Assembly (NCBI RefSeq): GCF_000378825.1
Contig: NZ_KB900388.1
Span: forward strand, 3,040,777-3,104,776
DNA: 64,000 nucleotides
DNA from: Salinispora vitiensis
Lineage (GTDB): Bacteria > Actinomycetota > Actinomycetes > Mycobacteriales > Micromonosporaceae
Direction of reading: 5' to 3'
Shown here: positions 24,342 to 33,057 of the stretch, piece by piece
Layout: every line of letters starts with the position of its first letter
Position numbering within the stretch: the stretch's first letter is position 1
Notes under the pieces: generated by a model
The model's input: only the letters and a program-made list of their open reading frames with translations
Told to the model about the DNA's origin: nothing
The model's database searches: none
Program-made: the position numbers and the translations under genes

Positions 24342-25678
24342 GAGACCGGTACCTCCACCCGGACCAGGGTGCCCGAACCGGGCTCGGAGCTCACCGTCAC
24401 CGTGCCGGACATCTGCTCGACGCGACTGCGCATCGCCGCCAACCCGTAGCCTCCCGATTCCGCCGTCACGGCCCGGCCGCACCCGTCGTCCTGCGTCTCC
24501 AGTACCACCGACCCGTCGTGGCGCTCCAGCCGTACGACAACCGCGTTGGCCCGGGCGTGCTTGCGGACGTTCGTGAGTGACTCCTGCGCCGTACGCAGCA
24601 GCACCACCTCGAGCGCCTTGGGCAGCGGTGGTCCGTGGAGTTCGGTGGCGAACTCCGCGTGCAGGCCGGTCTCCGCGCGGAAGCGGTCAACGAGCCGACG
24701 CAGCGCCTGCGCCAGCGAGGAGTCGTCGAGCGCGGCCGGCGTGAGCGCACCGACCAGCGCCCGCGCCTCGGTCAGGTTGTCGCGAGCGGTCTCCATCGCC
24801 AGGGCCAGGTGTCGCCGCGCCTTCCCAGGTGACTGTTCGAGATCGGCCTCGGCCGCCTGCATCAGCATCAACACGCTGGACAGCCCCTGCGCGATGGTGT
24901 CGTGGATGTCCGCGGCGAGTCGCTGCCGCTCGGCGTGCACGCCGTCCTCGTGGCTGAGCCGCGCCACCTCGGCGCGGCTGGCCTCGAGTTCGCGGATCAG
25001 CTCGGCGCGGTCGTCGTTCTGGTCCGAGACGTGGCTGAACCAGGTACCGCACACCACCGAGACGACCACCGTCATCATCGCCACCCACAGCGGCGCCTCG
25101 ACCAGGGCCACCAGGTCACGCGAAACAGCGAAGATCACCGCCAGGTAGCTGAGGTTGACCGTCACCACCGCGATGAACGCGCGCCGGCGCGGCAGGATGA
25201 CGTACGCCTGCGGGCACAGCATGGCCAGCAGCAGTGACACACCGTTGGCCATCGCCACACCGGCGGCGAACAACCCGGTGGCGCCGGCGAAGTAGGCGTA
25301 GCCGCGCCAGGTGGCGCCACCCCCGTTGGAGAGCACGCGCCGCCACGCGGCGTACCAGACGAGTGCCACGACGATCGTGGCCACCGCCCCGGCGCGGGCC
25401 GCGGCCGGTCGGTTCGTGGCCCCCAGGACGAGGGCGGCGGTGGCGACGGCGATGAGGACGTAGTAGATCTCCCACACCGCGTCGCTGGTCCACCATCGGC
25501 CACCGACTTCGCCGGGAGGGCTGGTCGGGCCCGTTGCGGTCGGACCCATCGCGGTCGGGCCGCCCGTTGCGGTCGGGCCCGTCGCGGTCGGACCGCCCGT
25601 TGCGGTTGGACCGGTTGCGGCGCCGGTGCCGGGGATCACCCGTCCCGGCGTCCCCGCCAGCGAAACGTCGTGCGGCAT
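24338..25678 (-). CDS. HisKA_3-type sensor histidine kinase with repetitive Gly-Pro-Thr-Ala N-terminus
   Basis: 446 residues. An unusual N-terminus (residues about 20-53) repeats GPTATG; then come six membrane helices (about 66-210), a coiled region, the dimerisation/phospho-acceptor motif RLAADIHDTIAQGL with His259, and an HATPase domain (AQESLTNVRKHARAN, DDGCG, GYGLAAMRSRVEQMSG). The ATG at 25678 is favoured by GGAGG 9 nt upstream although it makes a 43-nt overlap with the permease; starting lower would need a non-ATG codon. It forms a pair with the response regulator downstream. Confidence 0.9.
   Translation of the reverse strand: MPHDVSLAGTPGRVIPGTGAATGPTATGGPTATGPTATGGPTAMGPTATGPTSPPGEVGGRWWTSDAVWEIYYVLIAVATAALVLGATNRPAAARAGAVATIVVALVWYAAWRRVLSNGGGATWRGYAYFAGATGLFAAGVAMANGVSLLLAMLCPQAYVILPRRRAFIAVVTVNLSYLAVIFAVSRDLVALVEAPLWVAMMTVVVSVVCGTWFSHVSDQNDDRAELIRELEASRAEVARLSHEDGVHAERQRLAADIHDTIAQGLSSVLMLMQAAEADLEQSPGKARRHLALAMETARDNLTEARALVGALTPAALDDSSLAQALRRLVDRFRAETGLHAEFATELHGPPLPKALEVVLLRTAQESLTNVRKHARANAVVVRLERHDGSVVLETQDDGCGRAVTAESGGYGLAAMRSRVEQMSGTVTVSSEPGSGTLVRVEVPVS
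25523..25621 (-). repeat. Tandem repeat coding for GPTATG units in the kinase N-terminus
   Basis: An imperfect tandem repeat of about 15-18 nt built on GGTCGGGCCC/GTTGCGGTCGG gives five to six GPTA(T/M)G units. Length may vary between strains. Confidence 0.7.
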
Positions 25679-26469
25679 AGCAGGAGACCTCCGATGCACC
25701 ACGCGCCCAGGATCACCGCCGTTCTGCCATGCTCCCACGACATCACGACCTCCTGGGTGAGGATGGTGTCCGGCAGCAGCGCCGAACGGAAGCCCTGGGC
25801 CATCCACTTCAGCGGGAACAGTGAGCCCATCGTGAGCAGCGGCTCGGGCAACGCGCTGATCGGCGTGTAGAAGATGCCGGAGACCAACGACAGGGCGATG
25901 TACGGCAGGTTCATCACGGCGCCGGCGCTCCGCTCCGAGCTGGCCAGGCTGCTCGCCGCGATGCCGAGGAACGTGCATCCGGTGACCCCCAGCACGAACA
26001 CCCAGGCGAAGGTCAACCAGCGCGACGGGTCGGTCGGCATCGTGACGTCAAACATCAGCACGCCAATTCCGAACAGGACGACAACCTCGGCGACCGTCAC
26101 GACGAGCACCATGATGACCTTGCCGAGGAAGTAGGCCGCAGCGGGCATCGGTGCACCGCGTAGCCGCTTCAGCGTGCCGTCCTGCCGGTCGGCGGCGACA
26201 CTGATACCGAGATTGACGAACGTGGTGGAGGCGACGCCGGCGGCGACCATGCTGGGCACGAGATACTGCGCCGAGGTGACGCTGCTGCCCTCGTACACCC
26301 CGCTGATCATTGCGCCGAGCAGCGCGAGCAGAACGGCCGGCAGGGCGAACGTGAACACGACGGCGTCGCGCTCCCGGAAGAAGGCCTTCAGCTCGATAAT
26401 GCCGCGGTGCACGCCAAGGTAGGCGACCGACGGCCCACGGCGCGCGCCAGCGCTCGCTGCGGTGATCAT
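25636..26469 (-). CDS. ABC-2 type transporter permease
   Basis: 277 residues with six membrane helices and the ABC-2 hallmark AADRQDGTLKRLRGAPMP between helices 2 and 3. FFRERDAVVFTFALPAVLL at the N-terminus is typical of the YadH/daunorubicin-exporter group. The ATG at 26469 overlaps the ATPase stop by 4 nt. With the ATPase and the two-component pair it forms a four-gene operon of the kind that senses and removes membrane-active compounds. Confidence 0.92.
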   Translation of the reverse strand: MITAASAGARRGPSVAYLGVHRGIIELKAFFRERDAVVFTFALPAVLLALLGAMISGVYEGSSVTSAQYLVPSMVAAGVASTTFVNLGISVAADRQDGTLKRLRGAPMPAAAYFLGKVIMVLVVTVAEVVVLFGIGVLMFDVTMPTDPSRWLTFAWVFVLGVTGCTFLGIAASSLASSERSAGAVMNLPYIALSLVSGIFYTPISALPEPLLTMGSLFPLKWMAQGFRSALLPDTILTQEVVMSWEHGRTAVILGAWCIGGLLLCRTTFRWRGRRDG

Positions 26470-27317
26470 CGGTCTCTCCCGATGAGAGTCAGATAGGCGT
26501 CTTCGAGGCTCTGCCGGGTCACGGTGAGGCCCGGCACGGTGCCGCCGTGGCGGCTGGTGAGGTCGGCGACGAGCGGACCGGGGTCCGACGTGTGCGCGGT
26601 GCGACGCGCACCGTCCTCGTCCCAGGAGACGGTAACCTCGGCACCGGCCCGTCCACCGAGTGTCGCCGGGTCCCCCGCGGCGACGATTTTTCCCGCGGCG
26701 ACGACCGCGACCCGGTTGGCGAGCGCCTCGGCCTCGTCTAGATAGTGCGTGGTAAGCAGGACGGTGGTGCCGCGCTCGGCGGCGAGCGAGCGGATCAGGC
26801 TCCAGAACTGTCGGCGTGCCCCGGGGTCGAAGCCGGTGGTCGGCTCGTCCAGGAACAGCAGCTTCGGGTTGCCGATGACGCCGACCGCGACATCGAGCCG
26901 ACGCCGCTGGCCGCCGGAGAGCGTACGCACCCGCGCGCGTGTCTTCTCGCTCAGCCCGACGGAATCGATCACCTGGTCGGGGTCCCCGGCATCGGGGTAG
27001 TACCGGGCGAAGTGCCGAACCGTCTCGCCGACGGTGAGCTCGGAGAGGTCGGCGACGTCCTGCGAAACGATGCCGATGCCGTACCGCCAGCTCCGTGGCG
27101 CCCGCTGCGGGTCAACGCCGAGGACGGACACCTCGCCCTCATCCCGGCGGCGGTAGCCTTCGAGGATCTCCACCGTCGTCGTCTTGCCGGCACCGTTCGG
27201 GCCGAGCAGCGCGAAGATCTCCCCAGTGACGATGTCGAGGTCGATCCCGTCGACCGCCGGGATGTTCCGATAGCGTTTGCGCAGGCCCCGCACTCGTGCG
27301 GCGAGCGATTCGGTCAT
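26466..27317 (-). CDS. ABC transporter ATP-binding protein (drug-exporter type)
   Basis: 283 residues with Walker A GPNGAGKT near residue 39, Q-loop IVSQDV, signature LSGGQRRRLDVA, Walker B LLFLDEPTTGFDP and H-loop TTHYLDE, plus the C-terminal DrrA-like extension ending SLEDAYLTLIG. The start ATG 27317 begins MTESLAARVRGLRKRY; a longer in-frame start at 27395 adds unrelated residues. First gene of the ABC/two-component operon. Confidence 0.93.
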   Translation of the reverse strand: MTESLAARVRGLRKRYRNIPAVDGIDLDIVTGEIFALLGPNGAGKTTTVEILEGYRRRDEGEVSVLGVDPQRAPRSWRYGIGIVSQDVADLSELTVGETVRHFARYYPDAGDPDQVIDSVGLSEKTRARVRTLSGGQRRRLDVAVGVIGNPKLLFLDEPTTGFDPGARRQFWSLIRSLAAERGTTVLLTTHYLDEAEALANRVAVVAAGKIVAAGDPATLGGRAGAEVTVSWDEDGARRTAHTSDPGPLVADLTSRHGGTVPGLTVTRQSLEDAYLTLIGRDR

Positions 27318-27430
27318 GGGTCCAGGCTCTCGCCACCGTGCCCGGCCGGGGACGACCACCCGACTGAATCCCGGTGTCCACCGATCGGTCGACACCTGCG
27401 GCGCGAGCCGGAGGGTCGCCGCCTAGTCGG

Positions 27431-28996
27431 TCAACGGATGTGGTCGTCGACGGTGGCACCGACCTCCTGCTTCCGGTCACCGTCTGGCTGCACCCGGCGC
27501 AGCAGGAGGCCGACGGCGATCGCCAGGGCGATCAGCACCACGCTGCTGATCGCCGATGTCACCGCCATCCCGGTGGTGAACGCCTCCCGAGCAGCGGCGA
27601 GCAGGGCATCGCCGAGCCCGCCGGGCAGCTCGGCCGCGACGCTGACCGCCCCGCCCAACGTCTCCGTCGCGACCTGCATCGACTCGGGCGGGGTCGGCAC
27701 GGGCGCGGACGCGGTCAAGCCCTGGCGGTAGATGGCACCGCCGATGCTCCCCAGCACCGCGATGCCTAGGGCGAGGCCGAGCTCGCTTCCGGTCTCGGAG
27801 ATGGCCGACGCCGAACCGGCGCGTTCCTCGGGAGCCGCCCCGACGACCAGGTCCGTACTCAGGGTCATCGCACCGGAGATGCCGAGGGACGCAACGACCA
27901 TGCCGGCCACCAGCAAGGTGAATCCGGTGGCCGAGCCGATTCCGGCCAGAGCACCGAAACCCACCGCACCGAGCGCCAGGCCACCCCCCATCACTGCCGA
28001 GCGCGACAGGCGGCGGACGGCGAGCGGCGCCAGCATCGCCCCGGCAACGCCCACCAGCGTCCACGGCAGGGACCAGAGTCCGGCTCGCAGCGGGGACATA
28101 CCGAGGACGAGTTGGAGGTACTGGCCCGCGAAGAACTGCACGCCCGCCATCGCGAAGACCGCCAGGGTCTGCACGGCGACGGCCACCCCAAACGTCCGGC
28201 GGGTGAACAACGCCAGGTCGAGGAGGGGATCCCGCAACATCCGCTGCCGGCGAACGAAGATCCAGCCGAGACCGGCCCCCAGGGCTATGCAGGCCCACGG
28301 CAGCGGACCGCTGGCCCCCTCGGCGAACTGTTTGAACCCGAACACCACGGCCAGCATGGTGACCAGCGAGGCGAGAGCACTGAGCAGGTCCGGGCGGCCG
28401 GCACCGGGGTCCGCCACCTCCGGGAGCAGCATCGGACCGATGATCAGCAACAGCACCATCACCGGCACGCCGAGCAGAAACACCGCTCCCCACCAGTAGA
28501 ACTCAAGGACAATCCCACCCACCAGCGGCCCGATCGCGGTCCCGGTGACAAAGCTGGTCATCCAGACACCGACCGCAACTCCGCGCTGCGCCGGGCTCGG
28601 AAACATGCTGCGGATCAACGCCAGGGTCGAGGGCATCAGCGTGGCCCCGGCGACACCGAGCAGCGCCCGGGTCAGGATCAGCATCTCCGGTGTGGTGGAG
28701 AACGACGCCAGCAACGACGCGATGCCGAACCCGAACGCGCCGATCAACAACAGCCGTCGACGGCCGATCCGATCGCCGAGCGACCCCATGGTGATCAGGA
28801 AGCCGGCGATGAGGAAACCGTAGACGTCAGTGATCCAGAGCAGTTCCGAACTGCTCGGCTTGAGCGCTTCACTGAGCGCCGGCACCGCCAGGTGCAGCAC
28901 CGTGAGGTCCATCGCCACCAACAGCGTCGGCAGAGCCAGGGCAGCCAGCCCCCACCACTCTCGCCGCCCCGCCCGCTGCGACTCCTGAGCCACCAT
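27431..28996 (-). CDS. DHA2-family 14-helix MFS efflux pump
   Basis: 521 residues and 14 membrane helices. Motif A GSLGDRIGRRR after helix 2, the helix-1 motif VAMDLTVLHLAVPALS and helix-5 motif AIGPLVGGI match the QacA/SmvA/LfrA group of proton-driven multidrug exporters. The Asp in helix 1 (MDLT) is the family's key acidic residue. Start ATG 28996, with AAGGTGGG close upstream. It lies divergent to the histidine kinase, and direct repeats cover its promoter. Confidence 0.92.
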   Translation of the reverse strand: MVAQESQRAGRREWWGLAALALPTLLVAMDLTVLHLAVPALSEALKPSSSELLWITDVYGFLIAGFLITMGSLGDRIGRRRLLLIGAFGFGIASLLASFSTTPEMLILTRALLGVAGATLMPSTLALIRSMFPSPAQRGVAVGVWMTSFVTGTAIGPLVGGIVLEFYWWGAVFLLGVPVMVLLLIIGPMLLPEVADPGAGRPDLLSALASLVTMLAVVFGFKQFAEGASGPLPWACIALGAGLGWIFVRRQRMLRDPLLDLALFTRRTFGVAVAVQTLAVFAMAGVQFFAGQYLQLVLGMSPLRAGLWSLPWTLVGVAGAMLAPLAVRRLSRSAVMGGGLALGAVGFGALAGIGSATGFTLLVAGMVVASLGISGAMTLSTDLVVGAAPEERAGSASAISETGSELGLALGIAVLGSIGGAIYRQGLTASAPVPTPPESMQVATETLGGAVSVAAELPGGLGDALLAAAREAFTTGMAVTSAISSVVLIALAIAVGLLLRRVQPDGDRKQEVGATVDDHIR

Positions 28997-29008
28997 GACC
29001 CACCTTTT

Positions 29009-29040
29009 TCATCGATGTATCGGGATTTGTCGTCGATGTA
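29009..29040 (-). promoter_or_regulatory. Two direct repeats over the DHA2 pump promoter
   Basis: TCATCGATGTA (29009-29019) and TCGTCGATGTA (29030-29040) are 21 nt apart, two helical turns, in the span where the pump promoter should lie. They resemble a repressor site; no TetR-type gene is adjacent, so the regulator is elsewhere. Confidence 0.45.
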
Positions 29041-29262
29041 CGACTCTGTCGATCGCCACCACCGAACCTAGAAGTTGAAGAACACTTCAAGTCAAGGCGA
29101 CTGACCGGCCAAGGGCCGCCGTGCCCGATCCGGGCCCCCGACCTACCGCTGTCCGGCTCGGACAACAGCGGCCGCTGACGTGCAGCACGGTCTCGCAGCA
29201 GCTCCTCAGCCGGCCGAGTACCACGCGTAACCGAAAGATTGAACGCCGAGCATAATGGAGCA

Positions 29263-30414
29263 GTGATCCCGGCCGGCCTGAACCGCCGTGATGTGATCGT
29301 CGCCGGGACGTGCATCAGTGGGGTGGCGATCTTGACCGCCCTCGGCGCCAACGACAACCCGAGCCACACCGGGTGGTTGCTGGGCACCGGGACCCTCACC
29401 GGAATCGCCGCCGGGCTGACTCGCGCCCGACCGTTCGCCGGGCTCGGGCTGGGTGTCGTCGCCGCGGTGATCGACATGGCGATCGGCCCGTCGCTCGCCA
29501 CTGTGGTGATCTTCAGTCAAATCCTGCACGACGCCACGGTGCACGGGCCCCGGCGACTGTCCCGGTTGCTGTTGTGGACCGGCGCGTTGGTCACCGTCGG
29601 TGTCACGATCGCTACGATGCTGACGTACCGGACGGCGAGCGCGGCGGTCACCGGGGTGCTGCTGGCTATCGTTCTGCTCCTGCCGGTGTGGAGCGGGATT
29701 TCGATTCGCGAGCACCGCGATCGGTCCGAGGCCGAACGACGCAACGCCGAGCAGGTGGCCCGGCTCGCCGAGTTGGACAACCGACAGGCGGTGGCGGCCG
29801 AGCGCACCCGGATGGCACGCGAGCTGCACGACGTGGTCGCCAATCACATCGGGATCATCGCTATTCACTCCACCGGAGCGCTCTCGCTGGCCGAGGACCG
29901 CCACGACCAGAGGCGCCAGGCACTCACGGTGATCCGGGAGAACGCGGTACGGGGACTGGCCGAGCTGCGCGAGTCGATCAACCTACTGCGAATGAATGAC
30001 ACCGGCGCGGCCGTCGGCGCCCGCGGCATCGAGGACGTGCCGGCGCTGATCAGGCAGGTAGAACAGGCCGAGCTGACCGTACGGATGGCAACTCTGGGCC
30101 GGCCGCGCTCCCTACCGGCGGCGGTGGAGATGGCCGCGTACCGGATCGCGCAGGAAAGTTTGACGAACGCCGTCAAGCACGGCGCTGGCGAAGCTGACAT
30201 GACCATCGACTACCAGGGCAGGCAGCTGGTGATCACAGTGTCCAACCCGGTACGGAACACGGTCGGTGACGACGCTGGGACGTACGGGGCGAGGGCGGGC
30301 CTGATCGGGATGCGCGAGCGTGCGTTGTTGCTGGGTGGGACGTTCACCGCCGACGTGGTCGACGACGGGTTCCGGGTCCGGGTGACCCTGCCCGTGGCGG
30401 AGACGAGCCGGTGA
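29263..30414 (+). CDS. HisKA_3-type sensor histidine kinase
   Basis: 383 residues. Four or five membrane helices fill residues about 10-145, followed by a short coiled region and the phospho-acceptor motif RTRMARELHDVVANHIG with His189, then an HATPase domain (AYRIAQESLTNAVKHGAG, ITVSNP, GLIGMRERALLLGG). It belongs to the DesK/NarL-paired kinase group. The GTG at 29263 has CATAAT ending 6 nt upstream and no spaced ribosome site, so it may be leaderless; a TTG at 29239 is the alternative. It overlaps its regulator by 4 nt. Confidence 0.9.
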   Translation: MIPAGLNRRDVIVAGTCISGVAILTALGANDNPSHTGWLLGTGTLTGIAAGLTRARPFAGLGLGVVAAVIDMAIGPSLATVVIFSQILHDATVHGPRRLSRLLLWTGALVTVGVTIATMLTYRTASAAVTGVLLAIVLLLPVWSGISIREHRDRSEAERRNAEQVARLAELDNRQAVAAERTRMARELHDVVANHIGIIAIHSTGALSLAEDRHDQRRQALTVIRENAVRGLAELRESINLLRMNDTGAAVGARGIEDVPALIRQVEQAELTVRMATLGRPRSLPAAVEMAAYRIAQESLTNAVKHGAGEADMTIDYQGRQLVITVSNPVRNTVGDDAGTYGARAGLIGMRERALLLGGTFTADVVDDGFRVRVTLPVAETSR

Positions 30415-31082
30415 CGACGAAGGTTCTGATAGCCGACGACCACGGCGCGGTACGTGCGGGGCTGGTGTTGGTACTCAGCGCCGCACCGGACATCGAGGTG
30501 GTCGGCGAGGCCGGCAACGGCGAGGAGGCCGTCGCGTTGGCTCACCGGCTGCGGCCGGACGTGGTGCTGATGGACATCCGGATGCCCGGCACAGACGGCA
30601 TCGCGGCGACCCGCCAGCTGGTAGCACTCACCGACGTGCTGATCCTGACCACCTTCGACCTCGACGAGTACGTCTACGGCGCACTGCGCGCCGGGGCCGC
30701 GGGCTTCCTGCTCAAGGACACCGACGCCGACAAGCTGATCGAAGCGGTCCGGCTGATCGCCGACGGCGACGGGATGATCGCCCCGGAGGTGACTCGCCGA
30801 GTGATCACCGCTTTCGCCGAACAGCACCCCCCACCGGCCCTCGGGGCACCGGTCGGGCTGGACAAGCTGACCACTCGGGAGCGTGAAGTACTGGCCCATA
30901 TCGGCGCCGGGCTGTCCAACCGAGAAATTGCCCGCGTGCTCGGCATGGCCAGCACCACCACCAAGACCCATGTGAGCCGGGTCCTGACCAAGCTGAACCT
31001 GCGCAGCCGGGTGGAGGCCGCAGTGCTGGCCCGTGAGCTGCGTCTCCGCACCGACCAGCCGGAGCCGTGGAATCGGGCTTGA
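30411..31082 (+). CDS. NarL/FixJ-type response regulator
   Basis: 223 residues. The receiver has DDH at 9-11, Asp55 in VVLMDIRMPG, LILTTFD and FLLKDTD. The LuxR-type DNA-binding domain reads LTTREREVLAHIGAGLSNREIARVLGMASTTTKTHVSRVLTKL. The GTG at 30411 makes a GTGA overlap with the kinase stop. The pair is divergent from the DHA2 pump, so that pump is a plausible target. Confidence 0.93.
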   Translation: MTTKVLIADDHGAVRAGLVLVLSAAPDIEVVGEAGNGEEAVALAHRLRPDVVLMDIRMPGTDGIAATRQLVALTDVLILTTFDLDEYVYGALRAGAAGFLLKDTDADKLIEAVRLIADGDGMIAPEVTRRVITAFAEQHPPPALGAPVGLDKLTTREREVLAHIGAGLSNREIARVLGMASTTTKTHVSRVLTKLNLRSRVEAAVLARELRLRTDQPEPWNRA

Positions 31083-31254
31083 GCTGGATGGATCGGCCGG
31101 CTGGGCGTGGCTGAACCCGCGGTACGGGCACCGGTCTACTTCCTTTGGCGTACCGGCCGCTACAACTTCCGCCGGACGCCTGCGCACGCGATTCCCGCTA
31201 GCTTCGGCTGACCGTCCGGAGAAGATCCGGAATGTCGGCTGAAAGGTGAACGCA

Positions 31255-31557
31255 ATGGGCCTCTTGAGCAAGAACCTCTTGCCCGGAAGCACCACGTTCG
31301 TGGTCGGACTGTTGCTGTGGCTGTTCGCCGACGAGATCCAGGTCCCGATTTTCGCCCTGACCAAGGTCGGCGTCGTGCTGATGGCGCTCGGCACGCTCGA
31401 GTTCTGCTACGGCCTCTACCTGGCGATGACCGGACCCAGCACCGCCCGGCGGCAGGACCTGCCCGAAGCTACGGGATCGGTACGGCATCGAGCTGGTGCA
31501 GCACCGCCTCTGGTAGCTGCAGGTCGGCGGCGGCGAGGTTCATCCGGGCGTGACTGA
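31255..31557 (+). CDS. DUF5708-like small membrane protein
   Basis: 100 residues from ATG 31255. Two membrane helices, LLPGSTTFVVGLLLWLFADEI and ALTKVGVVLMALGTLEFCYGLYLAM, make up the first half and fit small actinobacterial proteins such as DUF5708. The second half is basic and Ala/Arg-rich (RRQDLPEATG onward) and overlaps by 89 nt the 3' end of the convergent aldo-keto reductase gene, so the true C-terminus may have been extended by loss of a stop. AAAGGTG lies upstream. Confidence 0.65.
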   Translation: MGLLSKNLLPGSTTFVVGLLLWLFADEIQVPIFALTKVGVVLMALGTLEFCYGLYLAMTGPSTARRQDLPEATGSVRHRAGAAPPLVAAGRRRRGSSGRD

Positions 31558-32341
31558 CCCGCGTGGTGCCGGGCAGCGGAAGGACGGTGCGGCCGTGTAC
31601 GCGTTCGCGGTGGTGGACCCACGCCAGCGCGACCTGTCCGGGGGAGGCGCCGAGCTGTTGGGCGAGACGGGCCAGGACCGCGCCGGGGTGGTGCGGCGGC
31701 GTGTCGTCGCCAGTCGGCCGGTGGTGGAGCAGGCCGTGGGACGTCGGTGAGTGCGCCACGATGGTGATGCGGTGCTCGGCGGCGGCGGCCAGCAGGCTGC
31801 CCTCGATGCCGCGCTCGGTCAGGGACCAGCGCTCCTGCAGTGCGGTGATCGGGTGCACGGTCTGGGCGCGGTGCAGGTCCTCGGCGGTGACGTTGGAGAG
31901 TCCGATCGCCCGTACGAGCCCGCGGGCCACCAGGTCGGCCAGGGCCCCGACGGTCTCCTCGATGGGCACGGTGTCGCTGCGATGATGCAGGTAGTACAGG
32001 TCGATGACGTCGGTGCCCAGTCGCTGGAGGCTGGCCTCGCAGGCGTTCCGAAGGTATGCGGGATCGGCGTGCACCTCGAAGCCGCGGGGGAGGTCGGGGC
32101 GGAGCCGGAGGCCGAACTTGGTGGCCAGGGTGACCTGCCCGCGCCGGGAGCGGATGGCGCGGCCGACGAGTTCCTCGTTGCCGTACGCATCGGCGGTGTC
32201 GATCATGCGTACCCCGTGGTCGAGGGCGGCGTGAATGACGGCGACGGGATCGCGGTCCGGGTCGGCGGCGGCGCTGTCCCGGAGGCGCATGGCACCGAAG
32301 CCCTGCCGCCCGAACGCTTCAGCGGTCAACGGTGGCGTCAT
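31469..32341 (-). CDS. Aldo/keto reductase
   Basis: 290 residues with the AKR catalytic tetrad in DTADAYGNEE (Asp, Tyr), TLATKFG (Lys) and DLYYLHHRSD (His), and the NADPH-binding LPGTTRVSHARMNLAA near the C-terminus. It reduces aldehydes or ketones with NADPH in the cytoplasm; the AKR13-type pattern is closest. The ATG overlaps the TetR stop (ATGA), so regulator and reductase are co-transcribed leftward, and the FMN reductase rightward, from one operator region. Confidence 0.9.
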   Translation of the reverse strand: MTPPLTAEAFGRQGFGAMRLRDSAAADPDRDPVAVIHAALDHGVRMIDTADAYGNEELVGRAIRSRRGQVTLATKFGLRLRPDLPRGFEVHADPAYLRNACEASLQRLGTDVIDLYYLHHRSDTVPIEETVGALADLVARGLVRAIGLSNVTAEDLHRAQTVHPITALQERWSLTERGIEGSLLAAAAEHRITIVAHSPTSHGLLHHRPTGDDTPPHHPGAVLARLAQQLGASPGQVALAWVHHRERVHGRTVLPLPGTTRVSHARMNLAAADLQLPEAVLHQLDAVPIP

Positions 32342-32982
32342 GCGCGGTACCCGTGCAGGAAGACCCGCACGCCCGCGGTGATCCAGTCGTTCCGTCCGCG
32401 CGTGTTGGTAGGGGTGCCCGGCGGACCGGGTGTCGCCGAGATCAAGCGCGCGAAGTGCACGGCGGCCCGCTCGGCATCGTCGATGCGCAGCAGGTCAGCC
32501 TCGGCCCAGCGACGCAGGCGGGTGGCGAGTTCGGCGCGAACGCGGGCGGGACCCGCCTGCCACCAGGCGGCGACCGCCTCGGCACTGAGGTGGTCGGTCT
32601 CGGTGTCGACCTGCCGGATCAGTGCGCGGTGCACTTCCGGCTGCCGGGTGTCGGAGAGCCACGCGTGGGCGAAGGCCGCGAGTGCCGGTTCGACCTGGTC
32701 GCGGGTGGCGACGGCGTCGAGGTGGCGTTCGACCAGCGCGGTGTGCTGCGCGGCGACAGTGGCCGCGGACTCGGTGATCACCGTGGTGAAGAGCGTCGTC
32801 TTGTCCGTGAAGTGCTTGTAGATGGTCCGGGTGGAGACGCCGGCCTCGTTCGCGATCGTGTCGATGCTGGCGCGGCTGAATCCGTCGCGGGCGAACGCCT
32901 GTAGCGCTCCGCTGAGGATCGCGGCTCGCTTCTCCCCGCGAAGCCGTGGCCCGGTGGCCGATGCGCTGGTCGTCTCAGTCAT
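32338..32982 (-). CDS. TetR-family transcriptional regulator
   Basis: 214 residues. The N-terminal domain has a clear TetR helix-turn-helix, KRAAILSGALQAFARDGF then SRASIDTIANEAGVSTRTIYKHF. The C-terminal ligand domain ends in a variable tail. It overlaps the aldo/keto reductase by 4 nt and is divergent from the FMN reductase. A 25-nt palindrome between the divergent starts is the expected binding site, so the protein probably represses both directions and responds to an electrophile or quinone. Confidence 0.92.
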   Translation of the reverse strand: MTETTSASATGPRLRGEKRAAILSGALQAFARDGFSRASIDTIANEAGVSTRTIYKHFTDKTTLFTTVITESAATVAAQHTALVERHLDAVATRDQVEPALAAFAHAWLSDTRQPEVHRALIRQVDTETDHLSAEAVAAWWQAGPARVRAELATRLRRWAEADLLRIDDAERAAVHFARLISATPGPPGTPTNTRGRNDWITAGVRVFLHGYRA

Positions 32983-33018
32983 GGCGTCCTCTCGTCGCTT
33001 TCGCCACCCACGCTACCA

Positions 33019-33043
33019 TGTAAAGTACCGGGTGTACTTTACA
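33019..33043. promoter_or_regulatory. Palindromic TetR operator between regulator and FMN reductase
   Basis: Perfect 10-nt arms TGTAAAGTAC and GTACTTTACA are separated by 5 nt, centred between the divergent genes. The reductase start (33058) follows AGGAGG-like GGAGG at 33049-33053. Confidence 0.82.
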
Positions 33044-33057
33044 AATTTGGAGGCATC

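Noticed and set aside
25520..25625. Short tandem units considered as a CRISPR array
   Set aside because: The units are contiguous, have no spacers and are read in frame in the kinase gene.
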